Shown: positions 57,313 to 64,000 of the stretch, piece after piece
Layout: every line of letters begins with the position of its first letter
How positions within the stretch are numbered: the first letter of the stretch is position 1
Assembly (NCBI GenBank): GCA_009698615.1
Contig: WLPU01000006.1
Location: 19,958 to 83,957 of the forward strand
DNA: 64,000 nt
Reading direction: 5' to 3'
DNA from: Actinomycetota bacterium
Lineage (GTDB): Bacteria; Actinomycetota; Actinomycetes; Nanopelagicales; Nanopelagicaceae
Translations under genes and position numbers: made by a program
Notes under the pieces: generated by a model
The model's database searches: none
Told to the model about the DNA's origin: nothing
Seen by the model: only the letters and a program-made list of their open reading frames with translations

Positions 57313-58077
57313 ATGGAGATTCTAAACCTCGGTGGTTCATTTGAACCATCTGAAAAATCCTCCAAGAAGAAGTTCAAGGTAGTTCTTGGAATTGGACTCC
57401 TAGCCGGAGTCATGGGACTTGGCTCAACATTGGCAGCCAGCGTCACTCTTAACAGCGGAACAACCGTTGAATTCGGACAAGGCATGGCTGCAACAACAGC
57501 ATGCGATAGTGCGATCACGATCACGCCATCATCAACTTTCGTTAACGACTCAACGTCAGCAACAACTGGAGATTTCCAGCTTCGCAGTATCAGTATTACT
57601 AACCTCGACTCAACGGCTGTAAACACCAGTGACGGTACGGGCTGCGGTACTCGAGTTCTAATTCTTAAGGCATATACCAATAGCACAGGCGGAATGGCCT
57701 ACGCCGTTGGCGGACTTGTGACTAACCCTCTCTACTTGGGCTGGTACTACAGCGGAGTTGGAGTCTCTGGCGGAAATTTGGGCGCCGGCTTTAAGGGCTA
57801 TAACTCTGGCATCGCAATTACAGTCGGAAGCAATGGTGGATCTTGTTCAGTGAGTGCCACAGGTTATCTTACTGCAACCAAGCCTGACGTTGGCGGTGCT
57901 ACTTGCGTCGAATCCGGTTCGGGTGCTACAACAACAATCGTTCTAACGTTGGGCGGATCTACCTCCGGCTCCAGCACTGCTGCCATCTACGGTGTCTCGG
58001 CCTCGGCAGTCAGCAAGATCACCCTTGAATCCGGATCGGCCGTCCCAAGCGGATATACGCAGGAAACTGGAGCATAA
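57313..58077 (+). CDS. Exported surface protein, family member B
   Basis: A 254-residue protein preceded by a strong AGGAGG. KKKFKVVLGIGLLAGVMGLG leads into STLAASVTLNSGTTVEFGQG; then TACDSAITITPSSTF and LRSISITNLDS, with Cys pairs later. The rest is Gly/Ser/Thr-rich beta sequence. A strong terminator follows. The strong RBS and its own terminator suggest it is the abundant member of the family. Function unknown; surface fibre or S-layer-like subunit proposed. Confidence 0.72.
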   Translation: MEILNLGGSFEPSEKSSKKKFKVVLGIGLLAGVMGLGSTLAASVTLNSGTTVEFGQGMAATTACDSAITITPSSTFVNDSTSATTGDFQLRSISITNLDSTAVNTSDGTGCGTRVLILKAYTNSTGGMAYAVGGLVTNPLYLGWYYSGVGVSGGNLGAGFKGYNSGIAITVGSNGGSCSVSATGYLTATKPDVGGATCVESGSGATTTIVLTLGGSTSGSSTAAIYGVSASAVSKITLESGSAVPSGYTQETGA

Positions 58078-58104
58078 TAAATATCTAAGAAGTTAAAAAG
58101 ATAG

Positions 58105-58146
58105 TAAGAACGACCCGCTCTGGGAAACTAGAGCGGGTCGTTCTTA
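58105..58146 (+). terminator. Strong Rho-independent terminator
   Basis: A perfect 17-bp stem (TAAGAACGACCCGCTCT and complement) with an 8-base loop, ending in a short T-rich run. It closes the family B gene 28 bases after its stop. Confidence 0.93.
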
Positions 58147-58207
58147 TTTCTACCTCACGATTGTAGGATTTCAAAAGCGCTGCGCTCGGCAGCAGCGCTC
58201 CAATACG

Positions 58208-58945
58208 ATGGCGAGGTCGGCGATGTCAGATAGCACCCAACCCACCAGATTGCCGATCAATTCTGAAATCAACTCTCTTGAGCCACACTTACTAGGAAAT
58301 ACGCAGATGTGGATTCAAGATACCGGATCTGTACCAGAATCAAATGTCCTCATCACAGTCTCAGATACCTCTGGCGAACATACTTTCCTTGTCGCGGGCG
58401 AGAAAATCATAGAAACAAAGTCAAGTCTCTTTGTGCAAGCTCCTCAAGAACGAGTAGTCGTAGGTACTCGAGCCTGGTATCCCCGAGTAGCAGCAGTCTT
58501 CAGGTGGTCTGGCTACGTGATGGCTTTCATTCTGCTCACCTTTGCAGTTTTCTCTTTTTCCGGGACCGTCAAAGCCCGCGTTGTCCTTACCGGTTCTATG
58601 GTGCCAACAATTAATCCAGGAGACATTATCTTGACTACCCCGCCCACCACTGTGGCGCCAAAAGTTGGCAGCATCGTTGCCTACGTAGGGCGTCGCTTTG
58701 ATGGCACAGCAGTGGGAGTTTTCTCTCACCGAATTATTGGCGGGGATGCACAGGCAGGATTTATCGTTAAGGGAGATCACAATCCAAGCCCGGATACACA
58801 GCGTCCAAAAATCCCAGATATTACTGGTGTAGTTATTTTCATCATTCCCATGATTGGTCGCTTCCTCACGCCTCGCGCCCTATTGATCACAGTCCCTCTC
58901 ATATTCGGGCTCTGGTTAATCCTTGATGCTTTGAAAAATGAATAA
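58208..58945 (+). CDS. SipW-like (Ser/His) signal peptidase I
   Basis: A 245-residue signal peptidase of the archaeal/ER/SipW type. After a ~90-residue N-terminal soluble part and a TM helix (~100-118) come the catalytic GSMVPTINPGD (Ser130) and HRIIGG (His174 in place of the usual Lys), then VKGDHNPSPD (Asp190). VVIFIIPMIG and a C-terminal TM follow. Ser/His peptidases often process dedicated fibre proteins. ATG 58223, behind GAGG, is an alternative start. First gene of the operon. Confidence 0.85.
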   Translation: MARSAMSDSTQPTRLPINSEINSLEPHLLGNTQMWIQDTGSVPESNVLITVSDTSGEHTFLVAGEKIIETKSSLFVQAPQERVVVGTRAWYPRVAAVFRWSGYVMAFILLTFAVFSFSGTVKARVVLTGSMVPTINPGDIILTTPPTTVAPKVGSIVAYVGRRFDGTAVGVFSHRIIGGDAQAGFIVKGDHNPSPDTQRPKIPDITGVVIFIIPMIGRFLTPRALLITVPLIFGLWLILDALKNE

Positions 58946-60500
58946 GAGAATACTCGGAGCACTCCTTTCTCTTTTTTTCATCACGACCTCACTTCCAATT
59001 GCTCATGCGGTGGATATGCCGCTGCTGGTGTGGGAGCGCGGTAAAGAACAAAATATCGTCCTAGGAGGTGCAACCCCACAAGCAGGATGGCAAATTAAAT
59101 TAGTTCGCATGGGGTCGACGCCCGTTGCCTTTCAACCAAGCTCACGAAACAGCAAGGGATTCTTAGTTTATTCAGCACGCCTACCCGATGATCTGCCACT
59201 GGCAGAGTACTCGGTATATGTCTTCGGCGATGGCAGTCCTAATGGTTGGCAAGTTGCTCAAGTAAAAGTTGTTGAACAGATAAATTACTCAATTGCGCAG
59301 ATACCTAGGGACCTTGCGCTAATTTTACTCACCCTAATTTTCCTCTTCACGACTTTATCAACTGCAAGAAGCGCCAAATATAGAAATTTGAGTTTTTTGA
59401 AGCAAAAAACACTTATAGAGAGTGAGACTTTGCTCTTAAACAAGTCGCTCCCACGAATCGCCTATCGCCCCTATCTATTGCGAAACGGGGCTAAAAGAAC
59501 TTTGCGCCCATCGATTTTTCGCTTTCTTATTCTTCATGACGATACTTTCCTGCACAAACTCTCTCCAGTGGCCTGGGCACTCCTTCCTATCTTTGCAATA
59601 CTTATCGGTATCCAAGGTGGACTTTCCTCCCATGGCCCAGCTGTGAATATTCCCCTCTATGCCATGGTCCTCATTTCTATTGTGGGCATCGTGGATTCCT
59701 ACAGCGGAATATTTGCAGCAAGCGGTTTCGCGATTGGTCAAATCATTATCGGGCAAGCAATGAGTCTTCGTGCTGTCATCATTTTAGGAGTTTTAGCACT
59801 GGGGTGGATCTTCCCGGGCATGGGGGGCAGGTTTCTTTACTTCACGGGTCAAAAGGACTTTCCTGGACTCCGTGCAAAAACCTACAAAGGATTTCGAGAC
59901 TTTTTTTTACTCTTAACTACTTCAACGGTCGTGGGAATCTTTTTCTTCACCACTCAAATCCTCGCGGATAGTCTGGCACTTCACGCACGTAGGCAGCATC
60001 CCGTTAATCTCTCTATCGCCATTGGAGTTATATTCGGAATCAAAGCCTTAGTTCATCAGCAACTTGATTCTCACATCTCTCAAGGTCCGAATTCCAATTT
60101 GCTTGTCCTGGAGAGGTTTCAGGTCATCACTTTGATCTCGCCTGCCTGGATTATTGCCATCGGAACATCCACTCTTTTCACCGCATATATCTGGGCTCTG
60201 AGTTGGGGGATTGCCATTCTTTCCTCTACTTTGATTACATTCCTATTCGCATCTTTAATGGTGAAATTAGATTTTCCTCGAATTCCACTCTTAGCAAAAT
60301 GGGAACGCAACGTATACATAGAATCGGGGGTAGTGACTCTGGGAAGTCTCTGGCTCTTTACCTATGTCAGCTCATTGCCCTACCAAATTAGTGTTAAATC
60401 TGAGATATTAATGACTATGGGATTCCTCTTGCCATTGCTTCATGTAATTGTGAGTAGCTTTCGTGAAGCATCGCACCAAGCAGAACAACATATTGCATGA
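58938..60500 (+). CDS. Polytopic membrane protein of the surface island
   Basis: A 520-residue protein. A signal peptide (residues 1-24, cut near AHA) precedes an external domain (~25-115), then a first TM (~118-140), a cytoplasmic basic stretch and about ten more TM segments. No family recognised. It overlaps the peptidase gene by 8 bases and the collagen-like gene by 4 bases, so it belongs to the same operon. It could be an exporter or anchor for the surface proteins; inference. Confidence 0.7.
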   Translation: MNKRILGALLSLFFITTSLPIAHAVDMPLLVWERGKEQNIVLGGATPQAGWQIKLVRMGSTPVAFQPSSRNSKGFLVYSARLPDDLPLAEYSVYVFGDGSPNGWQVAQVKVVEQINYSIAQIPRDLALILLTLIFLFTTLSTARSAKYRNLSFLKQKTLIESETLLLNKSLPRIAYRPYLLRNGAKRTLRPSIFRFLILHDDTFLHKLSPVAWALLPIFAILIGIQGGLSSHGPAVNIPLYAMVLISIVGIVDSYSGIFAASGFAIGQIIIGQAMSLRAVIILGVLALGWIFPGMGGRFLYFTGQKDFPGLRAKTYKGFRDFFLLLTTSTVVGIFFFTTQILADSLALHARRQHPVNLSIAIGVIFGIKALVHQQLDSHISQGPNSNLLVLERFQVITLISPAWIIAIGTSTLFTAYIWALSWGIAILSSTLITFLFASLMVKLDFPRIPLLAKWERNVYIESGVVTLGSLWLFTYVSSLPYQISVKSEILMTMGFLLPLLHVIVSSFREASHQAEQHIA

Positions 60501-61408
60501 AGAAACTCGCACTCTTCTTACTTATACTTCTTTTCTCGCGAGGAGTAACGGACTATGCAGGTGCGAGCTCGACCACAACGAATTCATTTGACACTTTGCT
60601 CTTTGGGACTGAAGTCCAAGGAAAATCTAATCTCAATCAAGTACTGGCGGTGGTGATTGGACCTCAAGGAACTCCTGGTCCAGCGGGAGTTGCAGGAAGA
60701 AATGGATTCGTAGGTTTAAATGGGCTCGCCGGTAAAGATGGAATACCAGGTGCACCTGGACCCATTGGACCAGGTGGGCCTATGGGTCCTGCTGGTGCCA
60801 ATGGTCCCGCCGGTGCCAATGGTCCCGCCGGTGCCAATGGTCCCGCCGGTGCCAATGGTCCCGCCGGTGCCAATGGTCCCGCCGGTGCCAATGGTTTAGA
60901 CGCACAGCCAATTGCCATGGTGCAATTAGTAGTTGGTGACACACACTGCCCTCAAGGTGGCACGAAATTCATATCGCCAAAGGGTGATCAAAGTTTTGCT
61001 TGTAACGGTTCAGGTGCGGGATCAGGCTCTGTAATTCATGGCAGTGGGAGTGCTGAAATCATCAGTTGCGATGATGCGATAGACCTTGGAATGCTGAGCC
61101 ACTTCGATACAGGGTTACACCACTTTATCCTCGATGGAATTCGGATTTCGGGTCTGAGTTCTGAGTGCAAAACACACAGACTAGACGTCACTTTATCGAC
61201 CACCACCATGGGCGGGACTACGCAAGCCTTCCTTTGTACGGTTACTGCGCTACCAGATGCCGCTGGTGGAGACCTTTATGTAGCACGAACTGGGTATAAT
61301 TTGAAGTACGGAGAAGTTGGTCTTGTCGTGCCTTTGGTCTGTGATCCGGACCTCAGCACTATGGATTTAACGATTTTGGATTCCATTATTGGATTCCAAC
61401 TCTCATGA
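60497..61408 (+). CDS. Collagen-like exported protein
   Basis: A 303-residue protein with a signal peptide (1-24). Residues ~55-132 are Gly-X-Y triplets ([16 protein letters not shown], then GPAGAN repeats), expected to form a collagen-type triple helix. The C-terminal domain has [14 protein letters not shown] and [18 protein letters not shown], matching the ACD/SNLD/C layout of the family A-C proteins. It is probably a trimeric stalk on the surface. Confidence 0.82.
   Translation: MKKLALFLLILLFSRGVTDYAGASSTTTNSFDTLLFGTEVQGKSNLNQVLAVVIGPQGTPGPAGVAGRNGFVGLNGLAGKDGIPGAPGPIGPGGPMGPAGANGPAGANGPAGANGPAGANGPAGANGPAGANGLDAQPIAMVQLVVGDTHCPQGGTKFISPKGDQSFACNGSGAGSGSVIHGSGSAEIISCDDAIDLGMLSHFDTGLHHFILDGIRISGLSSECKTHRLDVTLSTTTMGGTTQAFLCTVTALPDAAGGDLYVARTGYNLKYGEVGLVVPLVCDPDLSTMDLTILDSIIGFQLS
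60785..60892 (+). repeat. Six 18-bp repeats encoding GPAGAN
   Basis: Unit GGTCCCGCCGGTGCCAAT. Five copies (60803-60892) are identical; the first differs by two synonymous changes. Identical DNA indicates recent expansion and likely length variation. Confidence 0.95.
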
Positions 61409-61423
61409 GCAATCCAGAAAGAG

Positions 61424-62206
61424 ATGGGGGCACACATGGCACAAAAGAAAGAGCCAACTCCCAATAAGCCTGTGCTTTCGAGAGTTCCTTTGCCAGTTTC
61501 GGATTCCGCGCTAGTGATTGACCTGCCTGATGGACAGAAACTTGTAATTGGGAAAATGAATCAAGGCACTGTCATCGAAGTTGCCACGTGGCGCGGGGTG
61601 GGTCGGCCAGATTCACGAACCAATCGCATGATGTTTGGAATGTCTAGTGCTGAAATTGACGACGACGCTGGTGAAGCTCAGATTTCCGGTAGCTCAAAGG
61701 CGACGCCTGATGGGCTGGTTGCAAAAATATGGGCATATCCCGTCGCTATTTTTATGTGGCTTTTCAATATTAAGACTAAGCCAAAATCTAGAAATGGCCG
61801 GCAAAGTGCCAAGACCCTGATCATCGAACCTAAAGTCGAGGGGCCAACCAATTTCCCATCGACGCAATCGAGCGGCTCCACGCCAGAGGCAAATTCTTCT
61901 GTAATGCCTTTGGCAAAGAAGATATCGATCATCATTTCAACCTCTGTGGCCTGGCTCAAAATCATTGGCCAGGCCGCATTGAATAACGGTAAGAAAATAA
62001 TGAGTTTCAAAAATAGGAAGGCGAGCACGCTCTCTAAGCCAACTCCTGTACAAGATCAAGAAATAGATGACTGGCTTGCCTCCATCACCACGAAGGTTCG
62101 AAATACTCCTAGCGCAGCCAAGGTTTCACAAACAGCAAAGACGACTGAGAAAGTCTCGCTCGATTCAGTCTCGCAACGCTCAAAAAACAATTCCCGAAAG
62201 AGATAA
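61424..62206 (+). CDS. Unknown protein of the surface operon
   Basis: A 260-residue protein; ATG 61436 (MAQKKEPTPNKP) is also possible. The N-terminal ~70 residues (ALVIDLPDGQKLVIGKM, VIEVATWRGVGRPDS) resemble in pattern the N-terminal domain of the signal peptidase (VLITVSDTSGEHTFLVAG). A hydrophobic segment lies at ~104-116 and another near 170; the C-terminus is basic and unstructured-looking. No family recognised. Confidence 0.65.
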   Translation: MGAHMAQKKEPTPNKPVLSRVPLPVSDSALVIDLPDGQKLVIGKMNQGTVIEVATWRGVGRPDSRTNRMMFGMSSAEIDDDAGEAQISGSSKATPDGLVAKIWAYPVAIFMWLFNIKTKPKSRNGRQSAKTLIIEPKVEGPTNFPSTQSSGSTPEANSSVMPLAKKISIIISTSVAWLKIIGQAALNNGKKIMSFKNRKASTLSKPTPVQDQEIDDWLASITTKVRNTPSAAKVSQTAKTTEKVSLDSVSQRSKNNSRKR

Positions 62207-62249
62207 TCTGAGAAATTCATGCTCAACGCGTCATTTTTTGGTCGCGTGA

Positions 62250-62268
62250 AGGTACTATTTTGATGTGG
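62250..62268 (+). promoter_or_regulatory. Putative leaderless promoter
   Basis: TACTAT lies seven bases before the GTG at 62265. It would place the transcript start at or near the start codon. Confidence 0.4.
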
Positions 62269-62666
62269 AAACGCTCGCATATACGGGCGCGAGAAGGGGT
62301 GCAGGCTTGAAAGACAACACTAAGCGTGGCATCGTCTTCACTGTCATCCTCCTCGTAGTTTTGTTTGCCCTAGGGCTTCGAATTGAGCATCCAAAATCTG
62401 GCCTAAAAAATGCACTCGGATCAGCGGAATCGAGTCTGGCAGTTTATTGGCACCATTCGAAATTGAGCGTTGGCGAAAAAGTAGTTGTAATGGGTTCGGT
62501 CCAGACAAAGAATCCAATGTTGGCAATAGTCAACAATGTGAGTGCCGATTCAGTTGACATCCAAACGGATGGCGCCTTTGAACGAATCCCCATGAAAAAT
62601 GTTCGTGGTTCCCTTGTTATGGTGTTTCCATTCATCGGGATGTTATTCGACGCCATCGGTCTGTAA
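62265..62666 (+). CDS. Small membrane protein, signal-peptidase-like C-terminus
   Basis: A 133-residue protein with a TM at ~23-42. The remainder (LSVGEKVVVMGSV, then VRGSLVMVFPFIGMLFDAIGL) recalls the terminal part of signal peptidase I (compare ITGVVIFIIPMIG in the peptidase upstream) but has no catalytic Ser or His. Probably an accessory subunit. GTG 62265 start; TTG 62307 possible. Confidence 0.6.
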   Translation: METLAYTGARRGAGLKDNTKRGIVFTVILLVVLFALGLRIEHPKSGLKNALGSAESSLAVYWHHSKLSVGEKVVVMGSVQTKNPMLAIVNNVSADSVDIQTDGAFERIPMKNVRGSLVMVFPFIGMLFDAIGL

Positions 62667-62672
62667 CGCTCT

Positions 62673-63431
62673 ATGAGTCTGATAGAAATCGAGCCAGAGG
62701 TAACGCAAAAAAAGAAGTTTCCTAAAGGCTTGCTCGCGATCGGCCTCATCTCTGCAATTGCATCACTAGGCCTGGCTGTCGGAGCGCTCATTAGTCTTAA
62801 CGACGCCGAGCGGGGTAGAGCCGAATTAGGCACAGGCATGATCGTTGTTGCAGCGTGTGACCCCGATGGAATCACCGTTACTCCATATCAAAGCTTCGCA
62901 AACAAAGAGACCGGGAGTAAATTTACTTTCAATTCAATTGAACTCAGTGGAATTTCAAAACTATGCGCTGGTAAGGACTTCAGATTGTCCGTAAGGGATC
63001 TCCAGGGGGACCCACTGACTTTGTCTACTGATGCTGATGGAAGAGCGATCACATCTGTTCGGATCTATTTCCATGAATTCACCGGTGCCGATAATTCGGT
63101 ATCGCTAGACGGAGTCCTGACAGACGAATTCACTTTAGTTGGATCTGATTCGGCTTCCGGATTAATCAATGTCGCTGCGATCCACGGGCTAGATCAAATA
63201 CAAGACCTTCCTAATATTGATCCAGATACTGGTTTATCTGCTTGGAATCTCTCGAGCCCCGCAACCTTCTGGGCAATGAGTGATTCAAATAATGACGTGT
63301 CAATTGTGTTTAATCCGAAGGCTCAAACTTCAGGTCCAAATAGTGGAGAAGACCAAATCGCGGGTTTTGCTGACTCCCGAAGTAGTTACAAAATTCTCCT
63401 CGAATCATTGGATCATTCCCTCACTGGATGA
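62673..63431 (+). CDS. Exported surface protein, family member C
   Basis: A 252-residue protein. KKKFPKGLLAIGLISAIA and GLAVGALISLNDAERGRAELGTG precede AACDPDGITVTPYQSF, then FNSIELSGISKLCAGKDFRL. Same layout as members A and B. It starts 6 bases after the small membrane protein. Predicted to be exported and beta-rich; function unknown. Confidence 0.7.
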   Translation: MSLIEIEPEVTQKKKFPKGLLAIGLISAIASLGLAVGALISLNDAERGRAELGTGMIVVAACDPDGITVTPYQSFANKETGSKFTFNSIELSGISKLCAGKDFRLSVRDLQGDPLTLSTDADGRAITSVRIYFHEFTGADNSVSLDGVLTDEFTLVGSDSASGLINVAAIHGLDQIQDLPNIDPDTGLSAWNLSSPATFWAMSDSNNDVSIVFNPKAQTSGPNSGEDQIAGFADSRSSYKILLESLDHSLTG

Positions 63432-63481
63432 TATTTCATCCTCTTTTGAAAAACCTAGCCTAATTTAGAATCACTCTCACT

Positions 63482-64000
63482 CTAAGGGCGCGCTGTCACG
63501 GTAACAACTTTCATGGGAGAAGTCACTGGAACTAGGGCTTGATTCGTGGGGGTTAAAACTGCCCACACCTTAGTTTCACCTAAAGTAGAAGGCTTCCATT
63601 CGCATGTGGCGGCCCTAGATGTGACCGCAACTTTGAATGAACATTCTTTGATTGTGCGACCATTTTGTAAGAACTCGACAATTCCTTTCGTACCGACTGC
63701 AACTGTAATCGTCGTTTCTGTTTGATAAACGGCAGTCGATACAACCGTAACAGCAATCGAGGAAGCATTCGTCTGAATTGTTACTGTAGTTGCACTAGTT
63801 ACGACATTGTTATAGGTATCACTATCTCCTGCCTTAGTTACTGTGATACGACATGTGCCAGCGGTGCCAGTACTGAGGACACCTGATGTGATGGAGCAAC
63901 TTGTGGCTGTGCCGTTACTTACTGCATAGGTGAGTGCACCAGATGATGATCCCCCGCTGGTTGTGAGCGGAAGAGCAACTCCAAGAAGTCCGGCAACAGA
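63482..64000 (-). CDS. C-terminal end of a giant Ig-like repeat surface protein (cut by window edge)
   Basis: The minus strand is open for ~172 codons from the right edge to a TAG at 63482. The translation includes GALTYAVSNGTATSCSITSG, GTCRITVTKAGDSDTYNN and TSATTVTIQT, the pattern of tandem Ig-like beta-sandwich repeats in large bacterial surface proteins. The last ~100 residues (ending VTVTARP) form a further beta domain. It converges on the family C gene. Its start lies outside the window. Confidence 0.8.
   Translation of the reverse strand, partial: SVAGLLGVALPLTTSGGSSSGALTYAVSNGTATSCSITSGVLSTGTAGTCRITVTKAGDSDTYNNVVTSATTVTIQTNASSIAVTVVSTAVYQTETTITVAVGTKGIVEFLQNGRTIKECSFKVAVTSRAATCEWKPSTLGETKVWAVLTPTNQALVPVTSPMKVVTVTARP

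Noticed and set aside
57071..57349. 92-codon minus-strand frame upstream of surface gene B
   Set aside because: It runs across the RBS and start of the 57313 gene, has no recognisable domain, and its composition does not look protein-like.
60785..60892. CRISPR-like short repeats
   Set aside because: Units are contiguous 18-mers without spacers and encode GPAGAN within a collagen-like frame.

Overview
The window looks like a compact actinobacterial chromosome of moderate GC content. Most intergenic gaps are tiny, ATGA or TAATG overlaps join many genes, and leaderless-looking promoters occur. The gene set (eukaryote-type glycyl-tRNA synthetase, short RecO, GlnA2-type glutamine synthetase, glutamine-dependent NadE, a Lys/Ala-rich histone-like repeat protein, large Ig-like surface proteins, a CUT1 sugar transporter without its own ATPase) suggests a free-living aquatic actinobacterium, perhaps the Nanopelagicales/acI group. 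That placement is inference; no rRNA is present.

1-18.1 kb: a sugar-acid (uronate/aldonate) catabolic region. A leftward block holds two tandem SDR dehydrogenases, KDPG aldolase, KDG kinase, an SMP-30-type lactonase, two ABC permeases and a binding protein. A divergent rightward block holds an RraA-like protein, an alpha/beta hydrolase, uxaC and uxuB. A second leftward block holds three UxaA-type pieces, an IlvD/Edd dehydratase, a 2-hydroxyacid dehydrogenase and an FAH-family protein. Together they can take uronates via aldonates and 2-keto-3-deoxy acids to pyruvate and a triose phosphate. No transcription factor, transporter ATPase or UxuA is encoded here.

18.1-26.7 kb: NAD(P)H-hydrate dehydratase, an orphan response regulator, a small DnaX-tail-like protein coupled to a GH25 muramidase, glycerol kinase, and a galT-galE-galK operon.

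26.4-46.7 kb: housekeeping genes: ACT protein, HtrA protease, DoxX-Rieske fusion, tRNA-Asn, dnaG, dgt, YdcF-like protein, dusB, glyS, a Zur-box-controlled ZIP/zur pair, uppS, recO, leuA, a Gfo/Idh/MocA oxidoreductase, glnA, cysE, cysK, nadE and panB. leuA and cysK each have a short leader ORF rich in the cognate codons (Leu, Cys), beginning just after a -10-like box, with RNA complementarities that fit attenuation.

46.7-55 kb: MFS exporter, Lys/Ala-rich DNA-binding repeat protein with terminator, MarR regulator with an operator, M13 peptidase, and a three-gene signalling operon: response regulator, a kinase-like membrane protein lacking its kinase parts, and a full sensor kinase.

55-64 kb: a cell-surface island. 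It encodes a Pro/Ser/Thr-rich secreted protein, several related small exported proteins, a Ser/His-type (SipW-like) signal peptidase, a polytopic membrane protein, a collagen-like protein, two accessory proteins that faintly resemble pieces of the signal peptidase, and the end of a giant Ig-like repeat protein cut by the right edge. It resembles, by analogy only, SipW/TasA-type surface-fibre loci and is the best candidate here for an undescribed system.
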